A stretch of DNA of 64,000 bases from Mesorhizobium sp. M4B.F.Ca.ET.203.01.1.1. GTDB taxonomy: Bacteria > Pseudomonadota > Alphaproteobacteria > Rhizobiales > Rhizobiaceae. Positions 1 through 9,569 of this stretch are shown here, in pieces; the first letter of the stretch is position 1; each line of letters begins with the position of its first letter. Under the pieces are notes generated by a model. That model had not been told where the DNA came from. It worked only from the letters and a program-made list of their open reading frames with translations, and did not search any database. Location of the stretch: the NCBI RefSeq assembly GCF_004791025.1, contig NZ_SRUO01000003.1, positions 186,001 to 250,000 on the forward strand, written 5' to 3'. The position numbers were made by a program, and so were the translations under genes.

Positions 1-1137
1 GACCTTGTGCTGGCGGATGAGCGCGGCGAGCTCGGCCTGCGCCCCGCGCACGTCGTTCCTGGGCGGGAACGGATAGACCGTCGTCGTCGCCACCAGCTTG
101 CCGGTGCCATCGACCACCGCCACCTTGACGCCGGTGCGGATGCCCGGATCGAGCCCCATCGTCGGCCGCGAGCCGGCGGGCGCGGCGAGCAGCAGGTCCT
201 TCAAGTTGCGCGCGAAGACGTGGATCGCCTCCTCCTCCGCCCGCTCGCGCAGGTCGCGCATCAGGTCGAGCGTCAGATGCAAGGACAGCTTGATGCGCCA
301 GGTCCAGCCGGCGACCTCCATCAGCCAACGGTCGCCCGGCAAGCTGCCGCCGATCGCATAGGCATTGGCAATCATGCGCTCGACCGGCTTCACCGGCGAT
401 TGATCGTCGGCATCGACCTCGATGTCGAGCGACAGCACCTCCTCGTTGCGACCGCGCAGCATGGCCAGCGCCCGGTGGCTGGGTGCGTTCGCCCAGCGTT
501 CGACATGGTCGAAATAGTCGGAGAATTTCGCGCCCGCCTCCTGCTTGCCATCGACGACCCTGGCGCGCAGGAAGGCACGCTCCTTCATATAGGCGCGCAG
601 CTTGCCGACCAGATCGGCATTCTCGGCGAACTGTTCCGACAGAATGTCGCGCGCGCCCTCGAGCGCGGCCTTTGCGTCTGCCACTTCTTCGGTGATGTAG
701 GCGAGCGCGAGATCGGCGGGCACCGCCGCGCGGTCGGCAAGGATCGCCTCGGCCAGCGGCCCGAGCCCACGTTCCCTGGCGATCTCCGCCTTGGTGCGCC
801 GCTTCGGCTTGTAGGGCAGGTAGATGTCTTCCAGCTCGGCCTTGGTGGCGGCAGCAATGATCTTGGCCTCCAATTCCTCGGTCAGCTTGCCCTGCTCACG
901 GATGGAACCGAGGATCGTCTCGCGGCGCGCGTCGAGCTCGCGCAGATAGGCGAGCCGCTCGGCCAAATCGCGCAATTGCGTGTCGTCGAGCCCGCCGGTG
1001 ACCTCCTTGCGGTAGCGGGCCACGAAGGGCACCGTCGCGCCCTCGTCCAGGAGGCCGATCGCCGCCGCCGCCTGCTCGGGCCGCGCGCCGATCTCGGCCG
1101 CGATGATTGCTGCAATGCGTTTGATGTCGGATGCCAT
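1..1137 (-). CDS. tex: Tex family S1 RNA-binding transcription accessory protein (3' part beyond window)
   Basis: The first 379 codons of a Tex protein, a nucleic-acid-binding factor of the transcription apparatus usually about 770 residues long. The visible part holds the helical Tex N-terminal domain (phrases VPFVARYRKEVTGGLDD and YLPYKPKRRTKAEIARERGL are typical) and enters the YqgF/RNase H-like domain at MGLDPGIRTGVKVAVVD. The C-terminal HhH and S1 domains lie outside the window. The start is the ATG at 1137. A long open frame on the opposite strand is an antisense shadow. Identification is by recognised family motifs. Confidence 0.93.
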   Translation of the reverse strand, partial: MASDIKRIAAIIAAEIGARPEQAAAAIGLLDEGATVPFVARYRKEVTGGLDDTQLRDLAERLAYLRELDARRETILGSIREQGKLTEELEAKIIAAATKAELEDIYLPYKPKRRTKAEIARERGLGPLAEAILADRAAVPADLALAYITEEVADAKAALEGARDILSEQFAENADLVGKLRAYMKERAFLRARVVDGKQEAGAKFSDYFDHVERWANAPSHRALAMLRGRNEEVLSLDIEVDADDQSPVKPVERMIANAYAIGGSLPGDRWLMEVAGWTWRIKLSLHLTLDLMRDLRERAEEEAIHVFARNLKDLLLAAPAGSRPTMGLDPGIRTGVKVAVVDGTGKLVATTTVYPFPPRNDVRGAQAELAALIRQHKV

Positions 1138-1261
1138 GCCGGTCCCTGTCGAAAAGAGCGGCGACCATAGGCCTGGATGCCGTCCTCGCCAACCGCGCTG
1201 TTCGGGCCCCGTAGCGAGGTTCCACAGAAAAACGGCTGCGAAACCGCCCCGCCGAGGCGGC

Positions 1262-2440
1262 TCAGACCATGCGGCTCAGCGCCTCGAAGAAGGCGACCAG
1301 CTCGACATCGAGCCGGTCATCGACCGGCTCCGGCTGCGACGACATCTTGGCGATCACCACTTCGGCCTTCGGGTTGACGTAGAGCCATTGGCCGTGGATG
1401 CCGATGCCGCAGAAGGCGCCGCTGTCGGCGCCGGTCTGATACCATTTGTTGCGGTAGCGGCCCTTGGGAAAGAGAAAGGCCATCGTGCCGCGCTGCCAGG
1501 CCTCGAAGCTGCCGCCGGTTGAAACCGTGTCGCGCACCCAGGCATCCGGCACGATGCGGCGGCCATTGGCCATGCCGCCCTGCCGCATCATCTCGCCGAC
1601 CCGCGCCAGGTCGCGCGGCGTCACCGAAATGCCGCCGGCCGTGCGCGCCGTGCCTTCCATGTCGACGGCGATCGAACCCTCGCCCATCGCGCCGAGCGGC
1701 TGCCACAATTTCGCGCGCAGGAGATCGCCGATGCGATGTCCGGACGCCCGCTCCAGCAGCATGCCGAGCAGATCGGAATTGGGCGAGCGGTAGCGATAGG
1801 TGCGCCCGTGCGGCTCGCCGAGACGCTGCAACGTCAGGATGAACGCCTTGAGGCTTTCGGACCCGCCACCCGGATTCCACAGCGTGGCGCGGCGGTAGCG
1901 GGCAAACGCGCTTTCGGGATCGAGATAGGCCTCCTCGAAATCGAGGCTGACGCTCATGTCGAGCACATGCCGGCAGCTCGCATCGCCATAGGCCGAACCC
2001 TCGGCTTCGGGGATATAGCTGACGACCGGCGCGTCCGGGTCGAATACCCTCTCGCCTTCCAGTATGCCGGCAAGGATGGCGGTGAAGGACTTGCTGATCG
2101 AGAAGATGATGTGGCGCGCGCCGAACTCCATATGCGGCGCGAACCAGTCGCCGACCAGCCTGCCGCCCTTCAGGACCGTCAGCGCATCGGTGTCAGAGCG
2201 CTTGAGAAAAGCCGCGACCGTTTCCGGCTCGGCCGCCAGGGCGACCTTTTCGTCGAGCAGCCCGCCAAGCGCCTGCGCCGGCGCCTCTGCGCCGCCCGAC
2301 GCCGCGAAGGGCGTGCTCGGCACCAGTTCGCCGACATTCTGGAACGACCAGCGATTGAATGGGCTTTCGCGCCAGTTGGAGAGCAGCACCGCATTGCGGG
2401 CAAAGCCATACTGTGTCTCGAACGCGGTCCTGCCGGTCAT
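1262..2440 (-). CDS. Serine hydrolase, class C beta-lactamase / NylB-like fold (copy 2)
   Basis: A 392-residue protein of the serine beta-lactamase/penicillin-binding fold. The nucleophile motif is S114-I-S-K117, a YRSPNSD stretch sits where the Tyr-x-Asn motif is expected, and GIHGQ lies in the third-motif region. Such proteins include esterases and 6-aminohexanoate-dimer (amide) hydrolases, so the substrate is open. There is no obvious signal peptide, which suggests a cytoplasmic enzyme. The ATG at 2440 was preferred over an upstream in-frame start because AGAAGAG precedes it. It follows a paralogue sharing the N-terminal pattern FNRWSFQN / WNRWAFQN, 25 bp downstream of that gene's stop. 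Confidence 0.85.
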   Translation of the reverse strand: MTGRTAFETQYGFARNAVLLSNWRESPFNRWSFQNVGELVPSTPFAASGGAEAPAQALGGLLDEKVALAAEPETVAAFLKRSDTDALTVLKGGRLVGDWFAPHMEFGARHIIFSISKSFTAILAGILEGERVFDPDAPVVSYIPEAEGSAYGDASCRHVLDMSVSLDFEEAYLDPESAFARYRRATLWNPGGGSESLKAFILTLQRLGEPHGRTYRYRSPNSDLLGMLLERASGHRIGDLLRAKLWQPLGAMGEGSIAVDMEGTARTAGGISVTPRDLARVGEMMRQGGMANGRRIVPDAWVRDTVSTGGSFEAWQRGTMAFLFPKGRYRNKWYQTGADSGAFCGIGIHGQWLYVNPKAEVVIAKMSSQPEPVDDRLDVELVAFFEALSRMV

Positions 2441-2465
2441 GACGATCTCTTCTGCTTGTTGTGGG

Positions 2466-3662
2466 TCAGCCCAGCGCCGCGGCAATGGCGTGCACGGCCT
2501 TCAGCGTCGCCACCGAATAGGCAATGTTGGCGAAATCCGGGTAGGTCGACAGCTTCACCACGACCATCCGGTTGTCCCAGCCGATATGGATCAGCTGCCC
2601 GAACACGCCCCGGCACATCAGCGCGCGCGAGCGCGGATCCTCGATCCAGAACTGGTTGCGATAGCTACCTTCCGGCAGGCTGGGATTGAAGCCGGGACCG
2701 TGCCTGCCATTGCGTGTCGCTTCGATCCAGTCGGCCGGCACCACGCCACCGCCATTGTCGAGGATCAGCTGGCCGAAGCGGCCATAATCGCGCAGCGTCG
2801 CATTGAAGCCGCCCTCGGCCAGCGCATAGCCGGCGCTGTCGACGCTGAAGCAGGCGCTCTCATCGGCGCCAAGCTTTTGCCAGAGTTCCTCGGAAACCAG
2901 TTGCGCCAGGCGCTTGCCGGTCACCCGCTCCATGATGAAGGCGAGCACGTCGGTCTCGATCGAGCGGTATTCGAACGCCTCGCCATGCGGCCGGACCTTG
3001 TCCTTCAGCCGCAGGATCAGCTCGAACATGTGCGCCGGCCACTGGAAGGCGGGGTCGCTGCTAGGCGGCACCGGTTTCCAGCCGCTGGCGACGTCGACCT
3101 GGCCGATCTCCGAATAGGGGTTGGTGTACTCCTCGGAGAAGCGTACGCCCGTCGTCATATCGAGCACCTGCTGCACGCTGGCGCCTGCCCAGGCGGTCTC
3201 GCCGAGTTCCGGAAGGTAGCTGGTCACCGGCTTTGCCGGATCGATCAGGCCGCGCCCGGCGAGGATGCCGAACACCGAGCCGGTGACCGACTTCGCCATC
3301 GACTGCGACAGATGCAGCGAGCGCTCGTCCATACCGTTGAAATAGCGCTCATAGGCTATCTTGCCGTCCTTGAGCACGAGAAAGCCGTCCGTGTAAGTCT
3401 CGTCGAGCAGCCCGGCGAGCGTCGTCGCAGATCCCGTGCTGTCCACCACCGGCAGGTCGTCGAGATCGACCTCGACGCGCTCGAAACGGCGGCGATGACC
3501 ATTGCCACGCCAGACCTCGACGGTCGGCAGGACCTCACGGATATTCTGGAATGCCCAGCGGTTCCATGGCCCTCTGTCCCAATCGAGCTTCGGTGGGACC
3601 AGCTTCGGCGGCGAGCCCTGCATGATCGGCGGCCGCGGATCAGAGTTGCGGTAGGAGTCCAT
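2466..3662 (-). CDS. Serine hydrolase, class C beta-lactamase / NylB-like fold (copy 1)
   Basis: A 398-residue protein with nucleophile motif S121-M-A-K124, a YRSIETD stretch in the Tyr motif position and the active-site-type phrase CRGVFGQ near the C-terminus. It is paralogous to the next gene downstream. The family hydrolyses amide or ester bonds. The neighbouring polyamine-type importer and two further amidohydrolase-type enzymes make an amide substrate plausible, but that is inference. ATG 3662 is taken as start; a TTG two codons upstream is also in frame. A strong hairpin terminator separates it from the binding-protein gene, so its expression may depend on readthrough or its own promoter. 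Confidence 0.85.
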   Translation of the reverse strand: MDSYRNSDPRPPIMQGSPPKLVPPKLDWDRGPWNRWAFQNIREVLPTVEVWRGNGHRRRFERVEVDLDDLPVVDSTGSATTLAGLLDETYTDGFLVLKDGKIAYERYFNGMDERSLHLSQSMAKSVTGSVFGILAGRGLIDPAKPVTSYLPELGETAWAGASVQQVLDMTTGVRFSEEYTNPYSEIGQVDVASGWKPVPPSSDPAFQWPAHMFELILRLKDKVRPHGEAFEYRSIETDVLAFIMERVTGKRLAQLVSEELWQKLGADESACFSVDSAGYALAEGGFNATLRDYGRFGQLILDNGGGVVPADWIEATRNGRHGPGFNPSLPEGSYRNQFWIEDPRSRALMCRGVFGQLIHIGWDNRMVVVKLSTYPDFANIAYSVATLKAVHAIAAALG

Positions 3663-3684
3663 GATCAATGTCCCGACGACATGA

Positions 3685-3717
3685 AAACGGACCCGGCGGC
3701 GCCTGCCGCCGGGTCCG
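3685..3717 (-). terminator. Rho-independent terminator after the binding-protein gene
   Basis: A perfect 13-bp stem (arms 3688-3700 and 3705-3717, reading CGGACCCGGCGGC on the minus strand) with a 4-nt loop, followed on the minus strand by TTTTC. It lies between the binding-protein stop and the first serine-hydrolase start, so it should end most transcripts of the transporter operon or set a step-down in expression. Confidence 0.85.
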
Positions 3718-3728
3718 TCGCTATGCGG

Positions 3729-4763
3729 CTACTTCTGCAGTTCGGTCCAGATCTTGGTGTAGAGTTCCTGGACCTCGGGCGGGCACATCACCTGCAGTTC
3801 GGCATGCGCCTTGTCTGCCTCGGGAATGACCACTTCGGGCGCGTCCTTCATGTCGGCCGGCATGTATTTGTCCGAACCGGTGATGGCATTGGCGTAGCGG
3901 TGGAATGCCGACAGCCCGGCGGCATTTTCCGGGTCCATGATGAAGTTCTGGAACAGCTTGGCGTTCTCGACGTTCTTCGCTTCCTTGAGAACGGCGACAT
4001 TGTCGCTCCACAGTCCAAAGCCTTCCTTCGGATAGTTGTAGTGGATGGCGGGATTCGCCAGCCGCTGGCGCAGCGCCGAGCCGTTCCAGTCACTGGTCGC
4101 CTTGAAGTCGCCGGCGCCCATCTTCTCGATGGTGTTGTATTCCATGGCGATCCAGTTGGGCTTGGCGGCAACGAGCAGGTCGCGCACCTTCTTCAGCACC
4201 GCCTTGTCGTCCGTGCACTGCTGGCCCCCGACATATTTGGTGGCCGCGAACATGACGTCGCCCATCTCGGGGACGACGTTGACCTTGCCCTTCAATTCGT
4301 CCGGCGTATTGAAGACGATCCCCCAAGTGTTGGCCGGCCCCTTGTAGGCATCGGTGTTGACGACCACACCGATCGTGCCCCAGGCCCATGGCACAGTGTA
4401 TTTGCGGCCTGGATCGAAATCGGGATTGGCCCATTCCGGTGCCACATTCTTGAAGTTCTCCATCTTTCCAGGATCGGTCTCGAGCAGAAGACCTTCCTTG
4501 ATCCAGATCGGAACGTAGGTCTGCGAGGGCACCGCGATGTCGAAGCCGGTGCCGCCCTGGCGCACCTTGGCCAGCGCCGTGTCGTTCGAATCGTAGTCGG
4601 TGATCGTCACCTTGACGTTGTATTTCTGTTCGAACTTCTTGATGACGTCGGGGCTGGTATAGTTGCCCCAATTGTAGATGTTCAACTCGCCATCGGCGAA
4701 GGCCGCGCCTGTCGACGCGAGCAGCGCCAACCCGATGGCGGTCGCCGTGATCTTCCAGTTCAT
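3729..4763 (-). CDS. Polyamine-type ABC transporter periplasmic binding protein (PotD/PotF-like)
   Basis: A 344-residue secreted binding protein. Residues 1-23 form a signal peptide ending AFA. The mature protein begins DGELNIYNWGNYTSPD, the typical opening of spermidine/putrescine-binding proteins (PotD/PotF, PF13416-type), and a Tyr/Trp-rich ligand-pocket pattern follows. It would capture a polyamine or related amine in the periplasm and deliver it to the two permeases encoded just upstream. It is the last gene of the ATPase-permease-permease-binding protein series. Exact ligand cannot be read from sequence. Confidence 0.9.
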   Translation of the reverse strand: MNWKITATAIGLALLASTGAAFADGELNIYNWGNYTSPDVIKKFEQKYNVKVTITDYDSNDTALAKVRQGGTGFDIAVPSQTYVPIWIKEGLLLETDPGKMENFKNVAPEWANPDFDPGRKYTVPWAWGTIGVVVNTDAYKGPANTWGIVFNTPDELKGKVNVVPEMGDVMFAATKYVGGQQCTDDKAVLKKVRDLLVAAKPNWIAMEYNTIEKMGAGDFKATSDWNGSALRQRLANPAIHYNYPKEGFGLWSDNVAVLKEAKNVENAKLFQNFIMDPENAAGLSAFHRYANAITGSDKYMPADMKDAPEVVIPEADKAHAELQVMCPPEVQELYTKIWTELQK

Positions 4764-4786
4764 GGTTGTGCTCCCATTTCTGTTGT

Positions 4787-5584
4787 CTAATCGCGTTTCC
4801 TGCTGATGAAGAAAAACAACGTCACGATGGCGACCGACAAGAGCAGGAATACGGTCGATATCGCGTTTATCTCGGGTGTTATCCCCCGACGGATCTGGCC
4901 GAGCATGTAGGTCGGCAGCGTGTCCTGGCCGCCCGACTTGACGAACTCGGTAATGACGACGTCGTCGAGCGAGATGACGAAGGCCAGCATCAGCCCGGCC
5001 AGGATGCCGGGCCACAGCAGCGGCAGCGTGATGCGGCGGAACGTCCGCCACGGCGTCGCGTAAAGATCGGCGGCGGCACGTTCCAGCGTCAGGTCCATGT
5101 TCTCCAGCCGCGCCCGGATCGGCAGGTAGGCGAAGGGGATGCAGAACGCCGTATGCGCGGCGATCAGATAGCCGAGGCCGGAATAGCCGGTGAAAATCTT
5201 GATGCGCGAGAAGAAGATGAGCAGCGCCACGCCGGTGACGATCTCCGGCACCATTAGCGGCTGGTTGATCGCCGCGTATTTGAAGGTCAGCCCGGGATAG
5301 GCCGCTGTCCGGGTCGTCGCCAGCGCCGCCATGGTTGCGGCGATGGTCGCCAGCACCGCGGCAACCGAGCCGATCTGGAACGATCGCACGGTGGCATCGA
5401 TGACCTGCGTGTTCTGCCATGCCGACTGGAACCATTTCAGCGAGAAGCCGCCCCATTCCGAGGTCGATGTCGCGGCGTTGAAGGCGTAGAACACCAGGAC
5501 GATGATCGGCAGATAGAGGACGACGAAGCAGGTCGCCGCGATCGCGGTGAAGCCCGGCTGGTGCTTGATCGAGAAATTAGCCAT
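4787..5584 (-). CDS. ABC transporter permease, PotC-like
   Basis: A 265-residue inner-membrane permease with about six transmembrane segments. It carries the cytoplasmic EAA loop (AAADLYATPWRTFRRITLP...G) that docks on the ATPase. The start at 5584 is chosen because GGAGGT lies 7 nt upstream and it overlaps the end of the preceding permease gene, so translation is probably coupled. It forms a heterodimer with the PotB-like permease. Confidence 0.9.
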   Translation of the reverse strand: MANFSIKHQPGFTAIAATCFVVLYLPIIVLVFYAFNAATSTSEWGGFSLKWFQSAWQNTQVIDATVRSFQIGSVAAVLATIAATMAALATTRTAAYPGLTFKYAAINQPLMVPEIVTGVALLIFFSRIKIFTGYSGLGYLIAAHTAFCIPFAYLPIRARLENMDLTLERAAADLYATPWRTFRRITLPLLWPGILAGLMLAFVISLDDVVITEFVKSGGQDTLPTYMLGQIRRGITPEINAISTVFLLLSVAIVTLFFFISRKRD

Positions 5585-6497
5585 GGCGCACCTCCGCCCG
5601 TCCGGCATTGCGCACATAGGCCAGCAGCGCCACCATAACGATGATCATCACCGTGATCGACAGCGCCGAGCCGAGCGGCCAGTTGCGGCCCTGCCCGAAC
5701 TGCAGCTCGATCAGGTTGGACAGCATCATGTTCTTGCCGCCGCCGAGCACGCTGGGCGTGACATAGGCGCCGATCGCCGGAATGAAGACCAGGATCGAGC
5801 CGGCGATGACGCCCGGCCTGACCAGCGGGAAGATGATGCGCCGCAGCACCTGGAACCGGCTGGCGTAGAGATCGTAGCCGGCCTCGACCAGCCGGAAGTC
5901 GAGCTTCTCCATGCTGGCATAGATCGGCAGCACCATCAGCGGCAGGTAGACATAGGCCATGCCGATCAGGATCGCCGTATCGGTGAACAGGATTTGGACC
6001 GGCGCCGAGACGATGCCGAGCTTGATCAGGATGGTGTTGATGATGCCCTCGTTGCGGATGATCTGCAGCACCGCGAAGGTGCGGATGAGCAGGTTCGTCC
6101 AGAACGGTATGGTGATCAGGAACAGCCAGATGTCGCGCGTCTTTTCACTGCGCGTCGCCATGAAATAGGCGGTCGGGAAACCCAGCGCCAGGGTGGCGAT
6201 CGTCGTCACGATCGCCAGCTTGATGGAGCGCCAGAAGATGGTGACGTGAGCGGCGGCAAGCGAAAGCGTGTCGTCGAAAATGTCACGCTCCATGAACACC
6301 GACAGCCAGGCCTCCGGCGAGAATTGCCATTTCACGTCGCCGTACGCGCCGGGCGTCAGCAGCGAATAGACCAGCACGATCAGCAGCGGGCCGGTCGCCG
6401 CCAGAAAGATGATGATGAGCGCCGGCGCCGACAGCAGCCAGCGCGTGCGGACGTCGCGCCGTTCCGCTTCCTTGGCGACTTGTTCCGCGGTGGCCAT
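5577..6497 (-). CDS. ABC transporter permease, PotB-like
   Basis: A 306-residue membrane permease. The first transmembrane segment (LIIIFLAATGPLLIVLVYSLL) is followed by a large periplasmic loop, then five more segments, with the EAA motif VEAGYDLYASRFQVLRRIIFP in the second half. This is the usual layout of the PotB member of polyamine importers. Its ATG shares one base with the stop of the upstream ATPase gene (TGATG), indicating tight coupling. Confidence 0.9.
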   Translation of the reverse strand: MATAEQVAKEAERRDVRTRWLLSAPALIIIFLAATGPLLIVLVYSLLTPGAYGDVKWQFSPEAWLSVFMERDIFDDTLSLAAAHVTIFWRSIKLAIVTTIATLALGFPTAYFMATRSEKTRDIWLFLITIPFWTNLLIRTFAVLQIIRNEGIINTILIKLGIVSAPVQILFTDTAILIGMAYVYLPLMVLPIYASMEKLDFRLVEAGYDLYASRFQVLRRIIFPLVRPGVIAGSILVFIPAIGAYVTPSVLGGGKNMMLSNLIELQFGQGRNWPLGSALSITVMIIVMVALLAYVRNAGRAEVRHG

Positions 6498-7654
6498 CAG
6501 TCCCTCAGCACTTGCGCGGCGTCGTTGCCGATCTGGATGCCGACCTTGTCGCCGCGCTCGAAGCCGCAGCCGGCGCTGCGCGTGTTCTGCTGACGCACGG
6601 TGAAGGCCTCGCCGCTGTCCAGCTGGACATGGATATGCGTGTCGGTGCCGAAATAGACGATGTTCTCGACCGTGCCCGACAGATCGCCCTTGCCGCTGGT
6701 CAGCTTGGCATGCTCCGGCCGCACCACCACGGTGGCGTTGTCCTTCGGCTGGAAGCCTTCGGCCACCGTCGCCTCGATGGTCGCGCCGGATTTGAGCGTC
6801 GCCCGCGCCTTGCCGCCGCCCATGCCCGATATGGCGGCGGTGAGGAAGTTGGTCTCGCCGATGAAGTCGGCGACGAAGCGTTCCGCCGGCTTGTCGTAGA
6901 TGTCCCAGGGCGTGCCGACCTGCAGGATCTTGCCCGACGACATCACCGCGATGCGGTCCGACATCGTCAGCGCCTCTTCCTGGTCGTGGGTGACGAAGAT
7001 GAAGGTGATGCCGGTCTCGTGCTGCAGCCGCTTCAGCTCGATCTGCATCTCCTTGCGCAGCTTGTAGTCGAGCGCCGACAGCGGCTCGTCGAGCAGCAGC
7101 ACCTTCGGCTGCGGCGCCAGGGCCCGGGCGAGCGCCACGCGCTGCTGCTGGCCGCCTGAGATCTGGCTGGTGCGGCGGCCTGCAAGCGCCTCCATCTTGA
7201 CCAGCTTCAGCATCTCGCCGACGCGCGCCTTGATCTCGGCCTTGGACTTGCCGAGCATTTCCAGCCCGAAGCCGATGTTCTCGGCCACCGTCATGTGCGG
7301 AAACAGCGCGTAGGACTGGAACACGGTGTTGACCGGCCGCTTGAACGGCGGCAGCGGCGCGATGTCCTGGCCGTACAGCAGGATCTCGCCGGCGGTTGGA
7401 AAGTCGAAGCCGGCGATCAGCCTCAGAAGCGTTGTCTTGCCGCAGCCGGAAGGGCCCAGCAGCGTGAAGAACTCGTTTTCGCGGATCGACACGGAAACCG
7501 TGTCGAGAGCGGCAACCTGGTTTTCACCGCTGCCAAATACCTTGCGGACGCCACGAACCTCGATCGCATTCTTATCCGGTTGTTCCGGCACGATTACCCC
7601 ATTGAGATGGCCTGCTCTTGGCGGCAGGTTTTGTTCCTGTTTGATTGTCACCAT
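6497..7654 (-). CDS. Polyamine-type ABC transporter ATP-binding protein, PotA-like
   Basis: A 385-residue nucleotide-binding subunit. Visible motifs are Walker [10 protein letters not shown], signature ISGGQQQR, Walker B VLLLDEP with the D-loop SALD, and the switch histidine in [11 protein letters not shown]-terminal TOBE-type regulatory domain follows (about residues 290-385). The N-terminus has about 28 extra residues before the ABC fold, as in other PotA proteins. It energises uptake by the two permeases encoded immediately downstream. Confidence 0.92.
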   Translation of the reverse strand: MVTIKQEQNLPPRAGHLNGVIVPEQPDKNAIEVRGVRKVFGSGENQVAALDTVSVSIRENEFFTLLGPSGCGKTTLLRLIAGFDFPTAGEILLYGQDIAPLPPFKRPVNTVFQSYALFPHMTVAENIGFGLEMLGKSKAEIKARVGEMLKLVKMEALAGRRTSQISGGQQQRVALARALAPQPKVLLLDEPLSALDYKLRKEMQIELKRLQHETGITFIFVTHDQEEALTMSDRIAVMSSGKILQVGTPWDIYDKPAERFVADFIGETNFLTAAISGMGGGKARATLKSGATIEATVAEGFQPKDNATVVVRPEHAKLTSGKGDLSGTVENIVYFGTDTHIHVQLDSGEAFTVRQQNTRSAGCGFERGDKVGIQIGNDAAQVLRD

Positions 7655-7717
7655 AAGCCAATCGGCTTGGCAACTGCGGAGCTTGGACTGGACTAAAAAG
7701 CAATTCCCGTGCCACCG

Positions 7718-9397
7718 TCAGGCTTGATAGGTGACCTTTCCGCCGCAAACCGTGGTGACCGGCCGCACCTTGTGCAGGTCTTCCGGCGCGGTCGCCTCGA
7801 TATCGGCCGAGAGCACCACCAGGTCGGCCAGATAGCCCGGCTTCAGGCGGCCCTTGCGGTTCTCCATGAACTCGGCATAGGCCCCTTCCACCGTATAGCC
7901 GGCAATCGCCTCGTGCAGCGAGAATCTCTGATCGGGGTCGGTGCTTGCCCATGGTTTGCGCAACACTGCCGCCTGGATGCCCAGGATCGGATCGATCGGC
8001 GCTACCGGCCAGTCGGAGGCGAAGACGACGCGCGCGCCGGCATTCTTCAGGGTCCGCCATGCATAGCTTAGCGGCCAGCGGGCCTGCCCGATGCGCGACA
8101 CCGTCGGTTCCAGCGGAAAATCCATCGCGCCGGGTGGATGCGGCGGCTGCATGGAGGCGATGACGCCAAGCTTTTCGAAGCGCGGCACATCGTCGTCGGT
8201 GATGACCTCGATATGCTCGACACGATGCCGGCTGTCGCGCTTGCCGTTGGCCTTGGCGGCCGCCTCGTAGCCGTCGAGCACGGCGCGCACCGCCCCGTCG
8301 CCGATCGAATGCACCGCCATCTGCAGCCCGAGCTTGTCGACGACGACCGCAAGCTCGGCGAACTGCGGCGGCGTGAACAGCGGCTCGCCCACCCAGTCCG
8401 GCCGGTCGGCATAAGGCTCGACCATCACCGCCGTCCAGGAATCGAGCACACCGTCGTAGAAGACCTTCACCATCCCCGACGACAACCACTCGCCCTTGTA
8501 GCGTTCGGCCATGACGGACGCCTTGTCGAGCATGTCGAGCGTCATGAAATTCTTGTAGTGAAACGGTATCTGCGCGCGGCAGGGCAAGCCCTCCTCGGCC
8601 TCGATCTCGGCCAGCAGCTCGAGTTGGTAGAGATTGCCGTCCATGTTGTGGATCGAGGTGATGCCGTGGCGCGCGCACCAGGCGAGCCCACGCCGCATGA
8701 TGTCGCGGTCGGCGGCGCGCTCGGCAGCGGTCGGCGTCGGATCCGGCTCGCCGCCGGTCGCCAACCCGAGCCGCACCCGGCCTTCGCCGGCAAGATCGAG
8801 CACCGGACCGAACGCTTCGCCCTCGCGCAGCTCGCCCGCGGCCAGGCCATCCTCGCCCATGACGATTTCGTTGCCCGGACCAAGCGTGCGTCCGTGCAGG
8901 ATGCCTGCCAGTTCAAGCGCCTTGGTGTTGGCCCACATCGTGTGGTGGTCGGGAGCGGCCATGACGAAAGGCCGGTCCGGCAGGATCGCGTCGAGATGGT
9001 GGCGCGTCACCCGCTCGTCGCCAAGCACGGTATAGTCGACGCCTTGCGCGACCAGCATCTTGGCGTCGGGCCATGCCGATGCATAATCGCGGATCGCTGC
9101 TTGCAGCGCCTCGAAGCCGTGGACGCCCGACAGTTGCAGATGCGCAAGCTCGGCTGCGCCCGAAAACAGATGCATGTGGGCTTCGATGAAGCCGGGGATC
9201 ACCGAGCCGCCCCCGGCGTCGACGATCCTGGTGGCTGCTCCCGTGTAGCCTTCTATCGAGGCACGGCTGCCGATGGCGATGATGGCGCCGTCCTTGACGG
9301 CAATGGCTTCGGCGGCGGGATTGTCGGCATCCATGGTCAGCACACGACCGTTGACGACGATCAGATCCGCATTGTGATCCGCACCCGTGACAGACAT
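7718..9397 (-). CDS. Amidohydrolase, YtcJ / N-substituted formamide deformylase-like
   Basis: A 559-residue metal-dependent amidohydrolase of the YtcJ/NfdA subgroup. The N-terminal strand DLIVVNGRVLTMD, the metal-binding GFIEAHMHLF (HxH), the mid-chain AVHSIGD and the late VFASDWP are family hallmarks. Members cleave amide bonds, for example in N-substituted formamides; the substrate here is unknown. The ATG at 9397 has GGAG six bases upstream. It is the first gene of the minus-strand operon, 63 bp before the transporter ATPase, which suggests it acts on the imported compound. Confidence 0.88.
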   Translation of the reverse strand: MSVTGADHNADLIVVNGRVLTMDADNPAAEAIAVKDGAIIAIGSRASIEGYTGAATRIVDAGGGSVIPGFIEAHMHLFSGAAELAHLQLSGVHGFEALQAAIRDYASAWPDAKMLVAQGVDYTVLGDERVTRHHLDAILPDRPFVMAAPDHHTMWANTKALELAGILHGRTLGPGNEIVMGEDGLAAGELREGEAFGPVLDLAGEGRVRLGLATGGEPDPTPTAAERAADRDIMRRGLAWCARHGITSIHNMDGNLYQLELLAEIEAEEGLPCRAQIPFHYKNFMTLDMLDKASVMAERYKGEWLSSGMVKVFYDGVLDSWTAVMVEPYADRPDWVGEPLFTPPQFAELAVVVDKLGLQMAVHSIGDGAVRAVLDGYEAAAKANGKRDSRHRVEHIEVITDDDVPRFEKLGVIASMQPPHPPGAMDFPLEPTVSRIGQARWPLSYAWRTLKNAGARVVFASDWPVAPIDPILGIQAAVLRKPWASTDPDQRFSLHEAIAGYTVEGAYAEFMENRKGRLKPGYLADLVVLSADIEATAPEDLHKVRPVTTVCGGKVTYQA

Positions 9398-9520
9398 CGC
9401 GACTCCGCGCTTTTGACGACTGGCCGTGACCGGCAACCCTTGACCAACGGCGTTCCACTCCGCCGGAGCGGCGCGCCATGGGACAAGAATGATGCCAGCG
9501 CGCTGTCTTCGAAATTCCCC

Positions 9521-9549
9521 TTGTTATCCCGGCAGACAGCGTGGATAAA
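9521..9549 (+). promoter_or_regulatory. Candidate sigma70 promoter of the TetR gene
   Basis: TTGTTA at 9521-9526 and GATAAA at 9544-9549 with a 17-bp spacer resemble -35 and -10 boxes. The palindrome at 9554-9569 lies just downstream, where a bound repressor would cover the transcription start. On the other strand a TTGACA (9578-9573) could be the -35 of the divergent operon. Confidence 0.4.
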
Positions 9550-9553
9550 GAAT

Positions 9554-9569
9554 GCGACTAATTATTCGC
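9554..9569. promoter_or_regulatory. Palindromic operator candidate for the TetR regulator
   Basis: The 16-bp site GCGACTAATTATTCGC is a palindrome with only one mismatched pair, centred on TAATTA. It sits in the divergent region between the amidohydrolase operon and the tetR-type gene, the usual position for an autoregulatory TetR operator controlling both directions. Confidence 0.55.

Noticed and set aside
7-1170. A plus-strand open frame at the left edge
   Set aside because: The opposite strand encodes an unmistakable Tex protein through this stretch.
1205-1262. A terminator downstream of the serine hydrolase at 1262
   Set aside because: Only a 5-bp CCGCC/GGCGG pairing was found, too weak in a GC-rich region to claim.
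2064-4790. A 908-codon open frame on the plus strand
   Set aside because: It is antisense to two serine hydrolase genes and the binding-protein gene, all with clear motifs. Its Arg/His/Asp-rich product is the usual shadow of GC-rich coding DNA.
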